A DNA stretch of 64,000 nt from NCBI RefSeq assembly GCF_001425235.1, contig NZ_LMEA01000012.1:222390-286389 (forward strand), given 5' to 3'. This stretch comes from Devosia sp. Root413D1. GTDB taxonomy: Bacteria > Pseudomonadota > Alphaproteobacteria > Rhizobiales > Devosiaceae. Both the position numbers and the translations under genes were made by a program. The notes under the pieces were generated by a model. It worked only from the letters and a program-made list of their open reading frames with translations, ran no database searches and was not told the origin of the DNA. Within the stretch, counting starts at the first letter, position 1, and each line of letters begins with the position of its first letter. Positions 26,117 to 35,236 of this stretch are shown piece by piece.

Positions 26117-26242
26117 AGCGTAACGGCTTAGCCCGAGGCGTAAGCGTAACGGCTTAGCCCGAGGCATAAGCGTAACGGCTTAGCCCGAGGCGTAAGCGTA
26201 ACGGCTTAGCCCGAGGCATAAGCGTAACGGCTTAGCCCGAGG
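26117..26242. repeat. 26-bp tandem repeat spanning the dadA stop codon
   Basis: Five units with exact 26-bp spacing start at 26117, 26143, 26169, 26195 and 26221 (last one truncated). The common core is agcgtaacggcttagcccga. Units alternate gcgta and gcata at their right end, a 52-bp super-period, suggesting that a dimer was duplicated. Each unit holds a TAA stop on the minus strand; the dadA stop is the one at 26206. Because 26 is not a multiple of 3, successive units present that stop in successive frames. Confidence 0.92.
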
Positions 26243-27471
26243 TCGGCGACTTCGATGTCGGGTGTCTGGCCGGAAATGATGTCGGCAAGCACGCGGCCGG
26301 ACCCGGCGGCCATGGTCCAGCCAAGCGTACCGTGACCGGTGTTGAGGTAGAGGTTGGAGAACTTCGAGCGCCCCAGCACCGGCGTTCCATCCGGCGTCAT
26401 CGGCCTGAGCCCGCACCAGAAACTGGCCTTCGACGCATCTCCGGCATTGGGGAACAACTCGCGCAGCGAGCGGTCGAGCGGGCCGCGGCGCGCACGGTGG
26501 AGCGTCGTGTCGTAGCCGGCAATCTCGGCGGTACCGCCCACCCGGATGCGGTCGCCAAGCCGGGTGGTCGCCACCTTGTAGGTCTCGTCCATGACGGTCG
26601 AAACCGGCGCCACCGAGGCATCGGTGATCGGCACGGTGAGCGAATAGCCCTTGATCGGGTAGACCGGCAGGCCAATGCCGAGGGGGCGCAGCAGCAGCGG
26701 CGAATAGCTGCCGAGCGCCACGACATAGGCGTCGGCGGTCAACATGCCCTTGTCGGTGGCAACGCCGGTCACCGCGCCGGCCTCGGTGGCAATGTGGTCG
26801 ATACGGGTGCCGTAGCGGAAGGCGACGCCGTGGCTGGCGGCGCGCCCCGCCAGGGCTTCGGTAAACATCTTGCAGTCGCCGGTGTCGTCGTTGGCAAGGC
26901 GCAGCCCGCCGACAAACGGCACCGTGGCCGTGGCAAGCCCCGGCTCCGCCGCGACGCAGCCCTTGGGGTCGAGCACCTCGTAGGGCACGCCGTACCGCTT
27001 CAGCACGGCGATGTCGTCGGCGGCGTGATCGAGCTGCTTCTGCTCGCGGAACAGCTGCACCGTGCCCTGCTGGCGGCCGTCGAAGGCGAGGCCGGTTTCG
27101 GCGCGTAGCGCGATCATCCTGTCGCGCGAGTACTCGGCCAGCCGCACCATGCGGCCCTTGTTGACGGCATAAGCGCGCTCGGTGCAGTTGGCCAGCAGCT
27201 GCAGGCCCCAGATCCACATGCGCGGATCGAGCTTGGGCCTGAGCACCAGCGGGCCATCGGTCATCAGCAGCCACTTGATCGCCTTGACCGGGATACCCGG
27301 CCCGGCCCAGGGCGAGGCGTAGCCGTAGGACAGCTCGCCCGCATTGGCATAGCTGGTCTCGAGCCCCGGTCCCGGCTGGCGATCGATCACCGTCACCTCG
27401 TGGCCTGCCTGCGCCAGATAATGGGCAGAGGTGGTGCCGATGACGCCCGAACCGAGGATGAGGACTTTCAT
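26206..27471 (-). CDS. dadA: D-amino acid dehydrogenase
   Basis: A 421-residue FAD-dependent enzyme. The N-terminal dinucleotide motif is [20 protein letters not shown], and the family blocks [23 protein letters not shown] and the C-terminal [33 protein letters not shown] are all present. It oxidatively deaminates D-amino acids at the inner membrane, feeding electrons to the quinone pool. The last residues ([11 protein letters not shown]) and the stop lie inside a 26-bp tandem repeat, so the native C-terminus has probably been altered by repeat expansion. Confidence 0.93.
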   Translation of the reverse strand: MKVLILGSGVIGTTSAHYLAQAGHEVTVIDRQPGPGLETSYANAGELSYGYASPWAGPGIPVKAIKWLLMTDGPLVLRPKLDPRMWIWGLQLLANCTERAYAVNKGRMVRLAEYSRDRMIALRAETGLAFDGRQQGTVQLFREQKQLDHAADDIAVLKRYGVPYEVLDPKGCVAAEPGLATATVPFVGGLRLANDDTGDCKMFTEALAGRAASHGVAFRYGTRIDHIATEAGAVTGVATDKGMLTADAYVVALGSYSPLLLRPLGIGLPVYPIKGYSLTVPITDASVAPVSTVMDETYKVATTRLGDRIRVGGTAEIAGYDTTLHRARRGPLDRSLRELFPNAGDASKASFWCGLRPMTPDGTPVLGRSKFSNLYLNTGHGTLGWTMAAGSGRVLADIISGQTPDIEVADLGLSRYAYASG

Positions 27472-27627
27472 GCCTTCATCATCACGAGAGCGGGCTGAAA
27501 GGCAATACGCGACAGCAACATGGGCCGGTTACAGTGCATCGAGCACGCATGCCGACTTGCGCTTGGGTGCGCCCATGGGCATGCTTCGCCCGCGGGGGCG
27601 CAACAAAGACCATCGGGGAAATAAACG

Positions 27628-29220
27628 GTGAGAATTGCCGCGCTGTTCTTGGGGTTGATTGCCGGGCTGTTTGCGCTCCTGGCGCCGAGTGCGCTGCGCG
27701 TCGACCTCATTTCACCATTCCTCGACTTCTGGACGACGACCTCGAACGAGCGGCTGCTCGGCACCATCATCTGGTACGCCATCGCCGGCGCCGCGCTGCT
27801 CGGCGGCGTGCTCGCCACGGTGACACCGGGCTTTGCCGCGTTGCTGCTGATCGGCGCGGCGGCGGGCTGGCTGGTGGTCGCCATATCGGTGCCGCAGCTG
27901 TTCACCTACCACCTGCTGGCGCCGGCAGGCGCGGCCGGTATCGCGGCACTGTTCGCGTTCCTCGCCGGGGAATTGCAGGTGCGACGGCGGCGACTGGCCC
28001 GGCGCAACCGGAAGCTCGCGGCCGAGCCGCCCGAAGAGGTCGACAGCGAGTTCGAGCGCGAGGCAGCGCTGCGGATGGACCCGTTGCTGATGCCGCGGCA
28101 GGACGCAGCGCCACCGCCCAAGCGGTCCATTCCGCTGACGCTCGACGATGTGACGGTCACCTCTCGCCCAACGAGCATGCCCCCGCGCTGGCAGGATCTC
28201 GATGCGCAGCAGCCGCCGCGTCGGCACGATCCCGACATGTGGGCCGAGGCGCGGCGCGAGCAGCTGCGGCCGGAACCGGAAGCACCGCGGACCAAGGCTG
28301 CACCTGAGCTGCGAGCCGAGATGCGGGAACAGGACCCCGGGGTACGGCGACGCGAGCCGGAGAACCGCGAGCGGAAGCGCGAGGCGGAAGCCCGGCGCGA
28401 GCCACAGGGCCGGCGCAGGACCCGACGCGGCAGCGTCTGGGTCGCAGCGCTGGCGGCGGTGGGCGCTGTGCTGGGTATCGGCATCCTTGCGGCGGGCGGC
28501 TACCTGATCTACCGCGACGGCTCGCTCGAAGCCCTGCTCAGCCCACTGAACACCCCGATGGTCGCGGCCAGCGGCGAAGCGCCTGCCCCCGGGGCCGCCA
28601 CGCCTGTTGCCGCAGCGAAACTGCAACCGCCGGCAACGGCAGCCGATGCGTCGACAGCTGCTGCCCGGCCACTCGACGCTCCTGCCACGACGACCCCGGC
28701 CGTCGCCGCTCTCTCCGCCCCTCTGCCCGCTGCTGCAGCGCCCGCTACGCCGGCTGCCCCGCTGCTCAGCGAGCCGGCAACAACGCCGACGCGCGTTGCT
28801 GCAGCGGCGCCGGAAAGCTACGACGACCCCTTCGCCTATTGCCGCGCCGTGGGCACGATCGACTATGTGGACCATCGCTACAGCGGTCCGGCCACCGTCA
28901 TGGCGATGACCAGCGCGCTGCTGATCCCTGCCGGCTCGGCGCGCGACCGGGTGCGCTGGCGTTGCTTCGAGGGCGCGGTGCTGGCCTGCACGTCCTATGT
29001 CGGGCCGATCTGCGACATGGCGCCGACGGTGCTGGAGATGCGCGAGTTCTGCGAGCGCAACCCCAATGTCGAGCAGTTGCTGGCGCCAAGCGGGACCTGG
29101 GCCTGCGTCGACGGCAAACCGCAACTCCCCGCCGACGCCAGCTGGCCGATCGACGCCCGCGGCTTCCTGCCCCAGGGCTGGATCGCCGTCCCCGACCCGG
29201 CAGCGACCGGCGCGGGATAA
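27628..29220 (+). CDS. Membrane protein with Ala/Pro-rich linker and C-terminal Cys-containing domain (unknown family)
   Basis: A 530-residue protein that I do not recognise. Seen in order: four hydrophobic segments in residues 1-115 (the first like a signal anchor), an Arg/Glu-rich charged region (about 115-265), a fifth membrane helix (about 270-292, VWVAALAAVGAVLGIGILAAGGYLIY), an Ala/Pro/Thr linker (about 305-395), and a globular end (about 396-530). The end has paired cysteines (FAYCRAVGTIDYVDH, RWRCFEGAVLACTSYVGPICD, REFCERN, TWACVDG). The last part is probably periplasmic and disulfide-bonded. The start is GTG at 27628. It is divergent from dadA. The C-terminal domain resembles small secreted proteins seen in rhizobia (impression only). 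Confidence 0.6.
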   Translation: MRIAALFLGLIAGLFALLAPSALRVDLISPFLDFWTTTSNERLLGTIIWYAIAGAALLGGVLATVTPGFAALLLIGAAAGWLVVAISVPQLFTYHLLAPAGAAGIAALFAFLAGELQVRRRRLARRNRKLAAEPPEEVDSEFEREAALRMDPLLMPRQDAAPPPKRSIPLTLDDVTVTSRPTSMPPRWQDLDAQQPPRRHDPDMWAEARREQLRPEPEAPRTKAAPELRAEMREQDPGVRRREPENRERKREAEARREPQGRRRTRRGSVWVAALAAVGAVLGIGILAAGGYLIYRDGSLEALLSPLNTPMVAASGEAPAPGAATPVAAAKLQPPATAADASTAAARPLDAPATTTPAVAALSAPLPAAAAPATPAAPLLSEPATTPTRVAAAAPESYDDPFAYCRAVGTIDYVDHRYSGPATVMAMTSALLIPAGSARDRVRWRCFEGAVLACTSYVGPICDMAPTVLEMREFCERNPNVEQLLAPSGTWACVDGKPQLPADASWPIDARGFLPQGWIAVPDPAATGAG

Positions 29221-29230
29221 CGAGGCGCCC

Positions 29231-30793
29231 CTAGTCGTCGAAGCCGAACGCGAACAGTTCGGCGTCGTCGATCTCGAACCAGAGCTTGATGAAGCGATCC
29301 GCGGATCCTTCCGGGTCGGGGGCGGTGCCCGTGGTCCAACGCACCTGGTTGCGGACGCCGTCGGCGCTGATCGGCGTGCAGTCGTCAAAGCTGCGGCCGG
29401 GCAGGATACGACCATTGGAATCGCTGATGGCGACGCGGATCGCGCCGCCCTTGCCGCGGCTGTTGAGCCAGAGTGAGCGGCCGTCGGTGCTGAGCGGGCG
29501 TGTGATGATCCGCCCCAGCCGCGGACCGCGGTTGTCGAGCGAGACCAGACCCTCGAAGCGCAACGTGGCGACGCCCATGCCGAAACGAACCTCGGCACTG
29601 GGGTCGCGGGCCTCGTCGTGATCGAGCTTCTGGCCGCCGGCCCACCAATAGTCATGATGCGCCCAGGAGCCGCCGTGGTAAAAATGCCAGCGGTCGCCGA
29701 CCCGCACCGGCGGCGAGACGATCGACACCATGTGCCTGTCCCAGTGCGCGCCGTGCCGCGGCGCGAGGAAGGCGTTGGCCTTGTCGGTCGGCTGCCAGGA
29801 GATGCCGTCGCGGCTGTAGACCAGCCGCACCTCCATTTCGTTATCGACATATTGCAGCACGCCAAGCGTGCCGAAATGCAGGCCGCCGACCCGGAACTGG
29901 CCGAGCCCGTAAAAGGCCTCGTCGAGGTTGTCGACCAGATCGTCGGGGGTTACCGCAGCGACCAGATCGGTCCAGTTGAGAAAGTCGGCGCTGACGGTGC
30001 GGTAAACCCGGCGCTTGTTCATCAGGTCGGGCCGGTTGGGCCAGTAGCTGGCGAAGCACCCGCCCCAGCCGGAGGGAACGCCGGGCCAATCGCTTGGCGC
30101 GCCGGCCGCGGTCATCCGGCCGTGCCGGGTGTATTGCAGGTAGAGCCGCGTCGCCGGGTCATAGGTAATGGTCGAGACATCCGAGAGACGGCCACCGGCA
30201 TTGCCGAAGCTGGGCGGAACGCCGTAGCTCTGCCAGGTGAGGCCATCGGCCGAATGCGCCACGTCGATCTTGTGGCGATAGTCCGCGGTGGCGCGCGTGA
30301 ACAGCATGCGGTAGCGCTGCGCCGGATCCGTCGGCTCGGGGTCGATGACGATGGCAGCGGAATGCACGCCAGTATCAGCCCATGGGTTAACCGCACTGGG
30401 CGAAGCGCCCTCGACATAGCCGGCGAAGATATTGGTGCGCTGGCCATCGACCAGCACGCGGTCCATCAGAGGTTTCTCGAAATGGACGCCGTCCTCGCTC
30501 ACCGCGTAGAGCATGCGGTTCTGCCAGGGGTGACGCTGATACGGTGCCATCGGACCAAGGTCCTCGTACCAGCACTTTATCAGCCCGTCGGTCGGGTCCT
30601 TCAGCACGTTGAAGTTGCTGTAGGTGAAGTAGGGCGTGTGCTCCCAGGGCCGGTCGGCCTTGAGCACCGGGCCGGCGCCGAGACGCTCGGGCTTGTGCCA
30701 ACGGCGGGTCACGCTGTCGGACTGCTCGATGAGCCAGTTGTCGACGAAGAGCTGCGGTTGGCGACCAACCTGGAAGATGGTTGCGTCGATCAT
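29231..30793 (-). CDS. Putative glycosidase with beta-propeller-like repeats (family uncertain)
   Basis: A 520-residue cytoplasmic protein with no signal peptide. It opens QLFVDNWLIEQSDSVTRRWHKP and has recurrent blade-like strands (MLYAVSEDGVHFEKPLMD, KIDVAHSADGLTWQSYG, RLVYSRDGISWQP). These D-G-W/F turns are typical of five-bladed-propeller glycosidases (GH32/43/68-like and related uncharacterised groups). It is the last gene of the sugar ABC operon on this strand and overlaps the permease gene by 4 bp (ATGA), so it probably acts on the imported sugar. I cannot assign a GH family or the catalytic acids with confidence. Confidence 0.6.
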   Translation of the reverse strand: MIDATIFQVGRQPQLFVDNWLIEQSDSVTRRWHKPERLGAGPVLKADRPWEHTPYFTYSNFNVLKDPTDGLIKCWYEDLGPMAPYQRHPWQNRMLYAVSEDGVHFEKPLMDRVLVDGQRTNIFAGYVEGASPSAVNPWADTGVHSAAIVIDPEPTDPAQRYRMLFTRATADYRHKIDVAHSADGLTWQSYGVPPSFGNAGGRLSDVSTITYDPATRLYLQYTRHGRMTAAGAPSDWPGVPSGWGGCFASYWPNRPDLMNKRRVYRTVSADFLNWTDLVAAVTPDDLVDNLDEAFYGLGQFRVGGLHFGTLGVLQYVDNEMEVRLVYSRDGISWQPTDKANAFLAPRHGAHWDRHMVSIVSPPVRVGDRWHFYHGGSWAHHDYWWAGGQKLDHDEARDPSAEVRFGMGVATLRFEGLVSLDNRGPRLGRIITRPLSTDGRSLWLNSRGKGGAIRVAISDSNGRILPGRSFDDCTPISADGVRNQVRWTTGTAPDPEGSADRFIKLWFEIDDAELFAFGFDD

Positions 30794-31662
30794 TTTTCGG
30801 CTCCACTGGCTAGGCCCGACACGAGGTACTCCTGTGCAAAGAGGTAAGCGATGATCACCGGCGCCGTGGACATCACCGAGGCCGCAAAAGCGTAGTGATA
30901 GGCCGTGTTGTCGGTGCCGAAGAAGCTGAACAGGCCGACGCTCATCACCGCCACCTCGCGCGAATTGGCGAGCACCAGCGGCAGGAGGAACTCCGACCAG
31001 GCGCTGAGGAAGGTGAGGAAGCCGGCGGCGGAGAGCCCGGGAAGGCTCAGCGGCAGGATGATGCTCCAGAACACCCGGAACATCGAACAGCCGTCGATCA
31101 CCGCCGCCTCATCGAGGCTGCGCGGCAGCGTGTCGAAATAGCCCTTCATGATCCAGATGACGAAGGGGACATTGCCGGCCGTGTAGATGATGATCAACCC
31201 GGCATGGGTGTTCAACAGGTCGAGCGAGTTGAGCATCATGTAGTACGGTACGATGTTCACGGTGCTGGGGATCAGTTGCAGGATCAGCAGCACGACGAGG
31301 ATGGTATCCTTGAACGGGAACTCCCAGCGCGAGAAACCGTAGGCGGCAACGGTGCCGATGCCGAGCGAGAAGACCAGGGTGAAGGCGGTGACGATCACCG
31401 TGTTCCACAGATAGGTCGGCAGCGCCGTGCGATTGATGACATCGGTGTAGTTGGAAAAGGTGAAGTCGCGCGGCCAGAAGGTCGTCGGGAAGGCGAAGAT
31501 TTCGCCCGGGTTCTTGAACGAGCCGAGCAGCACCCAGGCGAGCGGGAACAGCACCACCAGCGACAGCAGGCCATAGAGGGCGTAGGTGACCGCCAGCTCA
31601 GGCAGCCGATAGCGCGGCCGATCGGCGAGCGGGCGCGAATGGACGATGGCTTCGGTGGTCAT
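30790..31662 (-). CDS. Carbohydrate ABC transporter permease (MalG/CUT1 type)
   Basis: A 290-residue inner-membrane protein with six predicted helices. The EAA loop that contacts the ATPase is RSLDEAAVIDGCSMFRVFWSIILPLSLPGLS (about residue 185). It begins MTTEAIVHSRPLADRPRYRLPELAVTY and overlaps both neighbours (ATGA at each side), so the four genes of this operon are coupled. The partner permease is at 31659-32543 and the binding protein at 32615-33937. There is no ATPase gene in this operon. Confidence 0.9.
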   Translation of the reverse strand: MTTEAIVHSRPLADRPRYRLPELAVTYALYGLLSLVVLFPLAWVLLGSFKNPGEIFAFPTTFWPRDFTFSNYTDVINRTALPTYLWNTVIVTAFTLVFSLGIGTVAAYGFSRWEFPFKDTILVVLLILQLIPSTVNIVPYYMMLNSLDLLNTHAGLIIIYTAGNVPFVIWIMKGYFDTLPRSLDEAAVIDGCSMFRVFWSIILPLSLPGLSAAGFLTFLSAWSEFLLPLVLANSREVAVMSVGLFSFFGTDNTAYHYAFAASVMSTAPVIIAYLFAQEYLVSGLASGAEK

Positions 31663-32543
31663 CTGGGTACCCTCAGGACACGCAGGTAGGCGACGGTCAG
31701 GATCAGGTTGATGATCAGGATCACCGTGGCGATGGTCGAGGCATAGGCCGCGTCGAGCACCTGGAAACCCTGGTTGTAGAGGCTGAGCGACAGCACTTCG
31801 GTCGCCCTGCCCGGCCCGCCGCCGGTGAGCGCCAGCGGAATATCGACATGGTTGAGCGTGCCCGACGTCGCCATGATCAGGTTGATCAGCAGGATCGGCT
31901 TCAGCGACGGGATGGTGATGTAGCGCAGCACCTGCCAGCGCGACGCGCCATCGATCGAGGCAGCCTCATAGAGTTCCCGGCGGATGGTCTGCAGGCCGCC
32001 CAGTTGCAGGATGATAGAAAGCGGCACGCCGCGCCACACCACAGAGGCGATCATGATCGCCATCGATTCCGAGGGGTTGGAGAGCCAACTGCGGGTCTCG
32101 AAGCCGAACATAGCGATCACTGTGTTCATGATCCCCAGCTTGCTGCCCGAGAACAGCTGCTGGAACATCAGGCCGATGATCACCGCCGGGATCACCCAGG
32201 GCAGGATGGCGATGGAGCGCATCAGCCGGCGGCCGAACACCAGCTTGTTGAGCAACAGCGCGATCATCAGCCCGAGCGACAGCTGCAGCGCCACCACCGA
32301 GGTGACGAATATCACCGTGTTGGTCGCGACCTGCGGAAGCGCCGGCCAGGTGAAGAACCGCACGTAATTATCTAGCCCGACGAAGCGGGAGTCCGGATAG
32401 GCGAAGTGGAGATTGGTCAGGCTGATCCAGATGCCATAGAGCGCCGGATAGGCGGTGAAGCCGAGCACCACCAGGATCGCCGGCATGATGAAGAACAGGT
32501 ACTGGTGACGCGACAGGCCATTAGCCGAGCGGGCTCGAGCCAT
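31659..32543 (-). CDS. Sugar ABC transporter permease (MalF/CUT1 type)
   Basis: A 294-residue inner-membrane protein. It has six main helices and the EAA loop RELYEAASIDGASRWQVLRYITIPSLKPI (about residue 190). It starts MARARSANGLSRHQYLFFIMPAILVVLGF and ends near the ATG of the second permease with a 4-bp overlap. It is the first permease downstream of the binding protein (71 bp gap). Confidence 0.9.
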   Translation of the reverse strand: MARARSANGLSRHQYLFFIMPAILVVLGFTAYPALYGIWISLTNLHFAYPDSRFVGLDNYVRFFTWPALPQVATNTVIFVTSVVALQLSLGLMIALLLNKLVFGRRLMRSIAILPWVIPAVIIGLMFQQLFSGSKLGIMNTVIAMFGFETRSWLSNPSESMAIMIASVVWRGVPLSIILQLGGLQTIRRELYEAASIDGASRWQVLRYITIPSLKPILLINLIMATSGTLNHVDIPLALTGGGPGRATEVLSLSLYNQGFQVLDAAYASTIATVILIINLILTVAYLRVLRVPR

Positions 32544-32614
32544 CTGAGACCCCCGTGATGGTCGTGGGCGGGGCCGGGCGGCAGAACACCGCCCGGCGCG
32601 GGATAGGGCGGAGT

Positions 32615-33937
32615 TCAGCGCGACGACATCCGGTCATACTCGGTCATCACCTGGTCGCGGGCGTTGTCGACCGCCTGCGCTGGGGTGATGTTGCCGGCCA
32701 GCACTTCTGCCATCTGCAAGGCCCAGGCATTGGTGATGGTGGGGTAGATCGGCACGTTGGGCCGGGCGCGCATGGCGCCGGTATCGAAGATGGCCTTGAA
32801 CTGCTGCATCAAGGGGTCGTTGTTGTAGAAATCCTGGTCCCAGATCGACTGCACGATCGGCAGGTGGCCGGCTGCGGCATTGAGCTTGCCGAGGTTCTCG
32901 GGCTTGAGCACGAAGTCGACGAATGCCCACGCAGCTGCCTTGCGCTCCGGGTCATCGGCGAAGATGCCGTAAGTCCAGCCGACAAGGATCGGCGAGGCCT
33001 GCGCGCCGCCGGGCAGCGGATAGCTGTAAGCGCCCAGATCGCCCTTGAGGTCGGGGACATCGGCGTACATCTGCGTCACCGCCGAGGACGACTGCGCCAC
33101 CGAGGCGGTTTCGCCCGAGTAGAAGAACGGGCGGATGGCGCTCTCGTCCATGGTCGAGACATCGAGCGGCATCATCCCCTTCGCGACCATCTCGCGGTAG
33201 AGGGCGTAGACCTGCTCGAGCGCCGCGCGGTTGGCCCCATCGAAGAACACCGGCTTACCGGTATCGTCGACGAGATTGCCGCCCAGGCCCCAGAACATCG
33301 AGAGCATGTGGAGTGCGGTGAGTTCGGTACCCGAGGCGGGAAGCATCACGGCAGACTTGCCAGCCGCCTTGGCCTTCTCGCCGAACGCGACGAACTCGTC
33401 CCAGTTTTTCGGCGGCTCGGTATAGCCGAGTTCGGCCATGACGCTGGGGCGGTAGAACAGGCCGCGCCAGGCATTGTGGAACCAGGCGGCATAGACCTTG
33501 CCCTCGAAGGTCACGGCGTCGACGGCCTGCGGATAGAAAGCGGCCCGCGCCTCGGCCGGCCACATCTCGTCGAGCGGCTGCAGCTTGCCGGTCTCGACCA
33601 GCCGGGCGATCCAGAAGCCGTCGAGCACCGCGAGATCGGGCAGGTTGCCGGCGGTGGCGGCGGTCAGCAACTGCTGCAGCGCCTCGGTGCCGTTGGGCAG
33701 GATCTCGAACTTCAGCGTGATATCCGGCTGCTCGGCCTGGAACCGGTCGTAGAGGTCCTTATAGGCGTCGGCCACCGCCGGCAGGCCGGCGGTCGGCGTG
33801 AAGGTCGGCGGCGCCCATAGCGTCAGTTCGACGCCCTGCGCCAGCGTTGCGACCACCGATAGCGAGCCGGCGAGTATGGTGGCGGCCAGCAGCCGCGCAG
33901 CGCCCGTCCGGCCCCGCAGTTTCTCAGTCTTGAGCAT
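32615..33937 (-). CDS. Sugar ABC transporter substrate-binding protein
   Basis: A 440-residue exported family 1 binding protein. Signal peptide near residues 10-35 (ARLLAATILAGSLSVVATLAQG), then LTLWAPPTFTP and the typical domain-crossing blocks LPDLAVLDGFWIARLV and GKVYAAWFHNAWRGLFYR. I chose the ATG at 33937, where GGGAGGAG precedes by 5 bp; the frame is open much further upstream but that part runs through the LacI operators. It heads the operon with the two permeases and the propeller protein. It is divergent from the LacI gene at 34205. Confidence 0.92.
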   Translation of the reverse strand: MLKTEKLRGRTGAARLLAATILAGSLSVVATLAQGVELTLWAPPTFTPTAGLPAVADAYKDLYDRFQAEQPDITLKFEILPNGTEALQQLLTAATAGNLPDLAVLDGFWIARLVETGKLQPLDEMWPAEARAAFYPQAVDAVTFEGKVYAAWFHNAWRGLFYRPSVMAELGYTEPPKNWDEFVAFGEKAKAAGKSAVMLPASGTELTALHMLSMFWGLGGNLVDDTGKPVFFDGANRAALEQVYALYREMVAKGMMPLDVSTMDESAIRPFFYSGETASVAQSSSAVTQMYADVPDLKGDLGAYSYPLPGGAQASPILVGWTYGIFADDPERKAAAWAFVDFVLKPENLGKLNAAAGHLPIVQSIWDQDFYNNDPLMQQFKAIFDTGAMRARPNVPIYPTITNAWALQMAEVLAGNITPAQAVDNARDQVMTEYDRMSSR

Positions 33938-34021
33938 GGATCTCCTCCCAGAGCGACCGGGATAGCGCCCGGCGATGCATCCATACTCGGCACCAGAATC
34001 TGCGGAAGTCAAGAAATTCGA

Positions 34022-34031
34022 GAAACGTTTC
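34022..34031. promoter_or_regulatory. LacI-type operator, site 1
   Basis: Perfect palindrome gaaacgtttc with flanks a-left and g-right (only the core is symmetrical). It lies 85 bp upstream of the binding-protein start and within the divergent region shared with the LacI gene. Confidence 0.75.
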
Positions 34032-34098
34032 GCAAATGTGGATTGACGCAATAGCAGGGCCATGTGGTAAGATATGAGGGCATGATCGTGATTTCTGA

Positions 34099-34110
34099 AG
34101 AAACGTTTCT
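34099..34110. promoter_or_regulatory. LacI-type operator, site 2
   Basis: 12-bp palindrome agaaacgtttct. Its centre is 78 bp from the centre of the 34022 site. It is nearer to the LacI gene start (34205). The pairing of two sites in one intergenic region fits loop-forming repression. Confidence 0.75.
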
Positions 34111-34204
34111 CAAGTGCGTAAGCGACTGCGATACCCTTGCGGTCGGCGTGACGATCTGGCTCTGCTCGAGGCGAGCGGCCACTGTTCGAGGATTCTGACC
34201 GTCG

Positions 34205-35236
34205 ATGTCCAAGCCAATCGCCACCATCAAGGATGTGGCCCGCGAAGCCGGCGTATCGATCTCGACCGTGTCCTCGGTGGTGAACGGCAACAAGCCGGTA
34301 TCGGAGGATCGCGCCCGCCGGGTGCGAGAGGCGATCGCAAAGCTCGAGTTCCAACCCAACCACATGGCGCGCTCGCTGCACGCCAAGCGGACGCGCACCC
34401 TCGCCTACCTGACGCCCGATATCACCAACGTTGCCATCGTCCGCACCTTCAAGGCCGTCGAGGCGGTGGCGCATGCCCGCGGCTACGCGGTGTTCCTGCT
34501 CGATACCGACGGCTCGGTGGAAATGACCCGCGAGGCGCTCGACCGGATTATCGGACTGAGGATGGATGGGGCGTTCCTGCCGCTCAGTTGGGTCATGGGA
34601 CACCCGGAGATTGGGCTGTCACGCCTCGCCGAGCGCGGCATCTCGATGGTTGGCGTGTCGGGGTCCTATGATCTTGCCGACATCGACTGCTTCCTGCATG
34701 ACGAGGACGGCGGCGGGCGGCAGATCGGCGACTACCTGCATCGGCTGGGACATCGTCAGGTGTTGTTCGTCGGCCCGACGCCAAGCCGGTCGGCCGAGCG
34801 ACGCTGGTCCGGCGTGCGCGCCGCCTATGCCGACAACGAACCTGGCAGCGAGGCCGGGCTGGAGCTGGTGTCGACCGGCGGTTACTCCGCGGCGGCGGCC
34901 TACGACGCGGTGCAGGCAGCGTTGGCGGCGCGCAGCCGATTTACCGCCATGGTGGCCTTCAACGATGCGGTGGCGACGGGTGCGCTTGCCGCCCTTTCCG
35001 ACAATGGCCTGCGGGTACCCGACGATGTGTCGTTCGTCTCGTTCGGCAGCGGCCACCGGGATTTTGCCCGTCCGCAGATCACCTCGGTCACCTTCGATGA
35101 AGAACGCATCGCCCAGCTGGCCGCCAACCGCCTGATCGACCGGATCGAAGGCGTTGCCCAGGACGCGGAAGGCACCGGGCATATCTATCTGCCGCTGGCG
35201 CTGACGATCAGGCAATCGACGAGGCGGCTGGCCTAG
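34205..35236 (+). CDS. LacI-family transcriptional regulator
   Basis: A 343-residue repressor. HTH at residues 4-27 (IATIKDVAREAGVSISTVSSVVN), hinge helix NHMARSLHAKRT, then a periplasmic-binding-protein-like effector domain (LAYLTPDITNVAIVRTFKAVE, DVSFVSFGSGHRDFARPQITSV). It is divergent from the binding-protein operon at 33937 and has two operators in the shared region, so it most likely controls that operon and itself. Its stop TAG overlaps the stop of the converging second LacI gene (CTAG). Confidence 0.93.
   Translation: MSKPIATIKDVAREAGVSISTVSSVVNGNKPVSEDRARRVREAIAKLEFQPNHMARSLHAKRTRTLAYLTPDITNVAIVRTFKAVEAVAHARGYAVFLLDTDGSVEMTREALDRIIGLRMDGAFLPLSWVMGHPEIGLSRLAERGISMVGVSGSYDLADIDCFLHDEDGGGRQIGDYLHRLGHRQVLFVGPTPSRSAERRWSGVRAAYADNEPGSEAGLELVSTGGYSAAAAYDAVQAALAARSRFTAMVAFNDAVATGALAALSDNGLRVPDDVSFVSFGSGHRDFARPQITSVTFDEERIAQLAANRLIDRIEGVAQDAEGTGHIYLPLALTIRQSTRRLA

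Noticed and set aside
26117..26242. CRISPR array
   Set aside because: The units are directly adjacent with no spacers and no cas genes are nearby; it is a simple tandem repeat.
27712..29865. A 717-codon antisense frame over the unknown membrane protein and the end of the propeller gene
   Set aside because: Low-complexity Arg/Ser/Gly translation crossing a convergent gene border.
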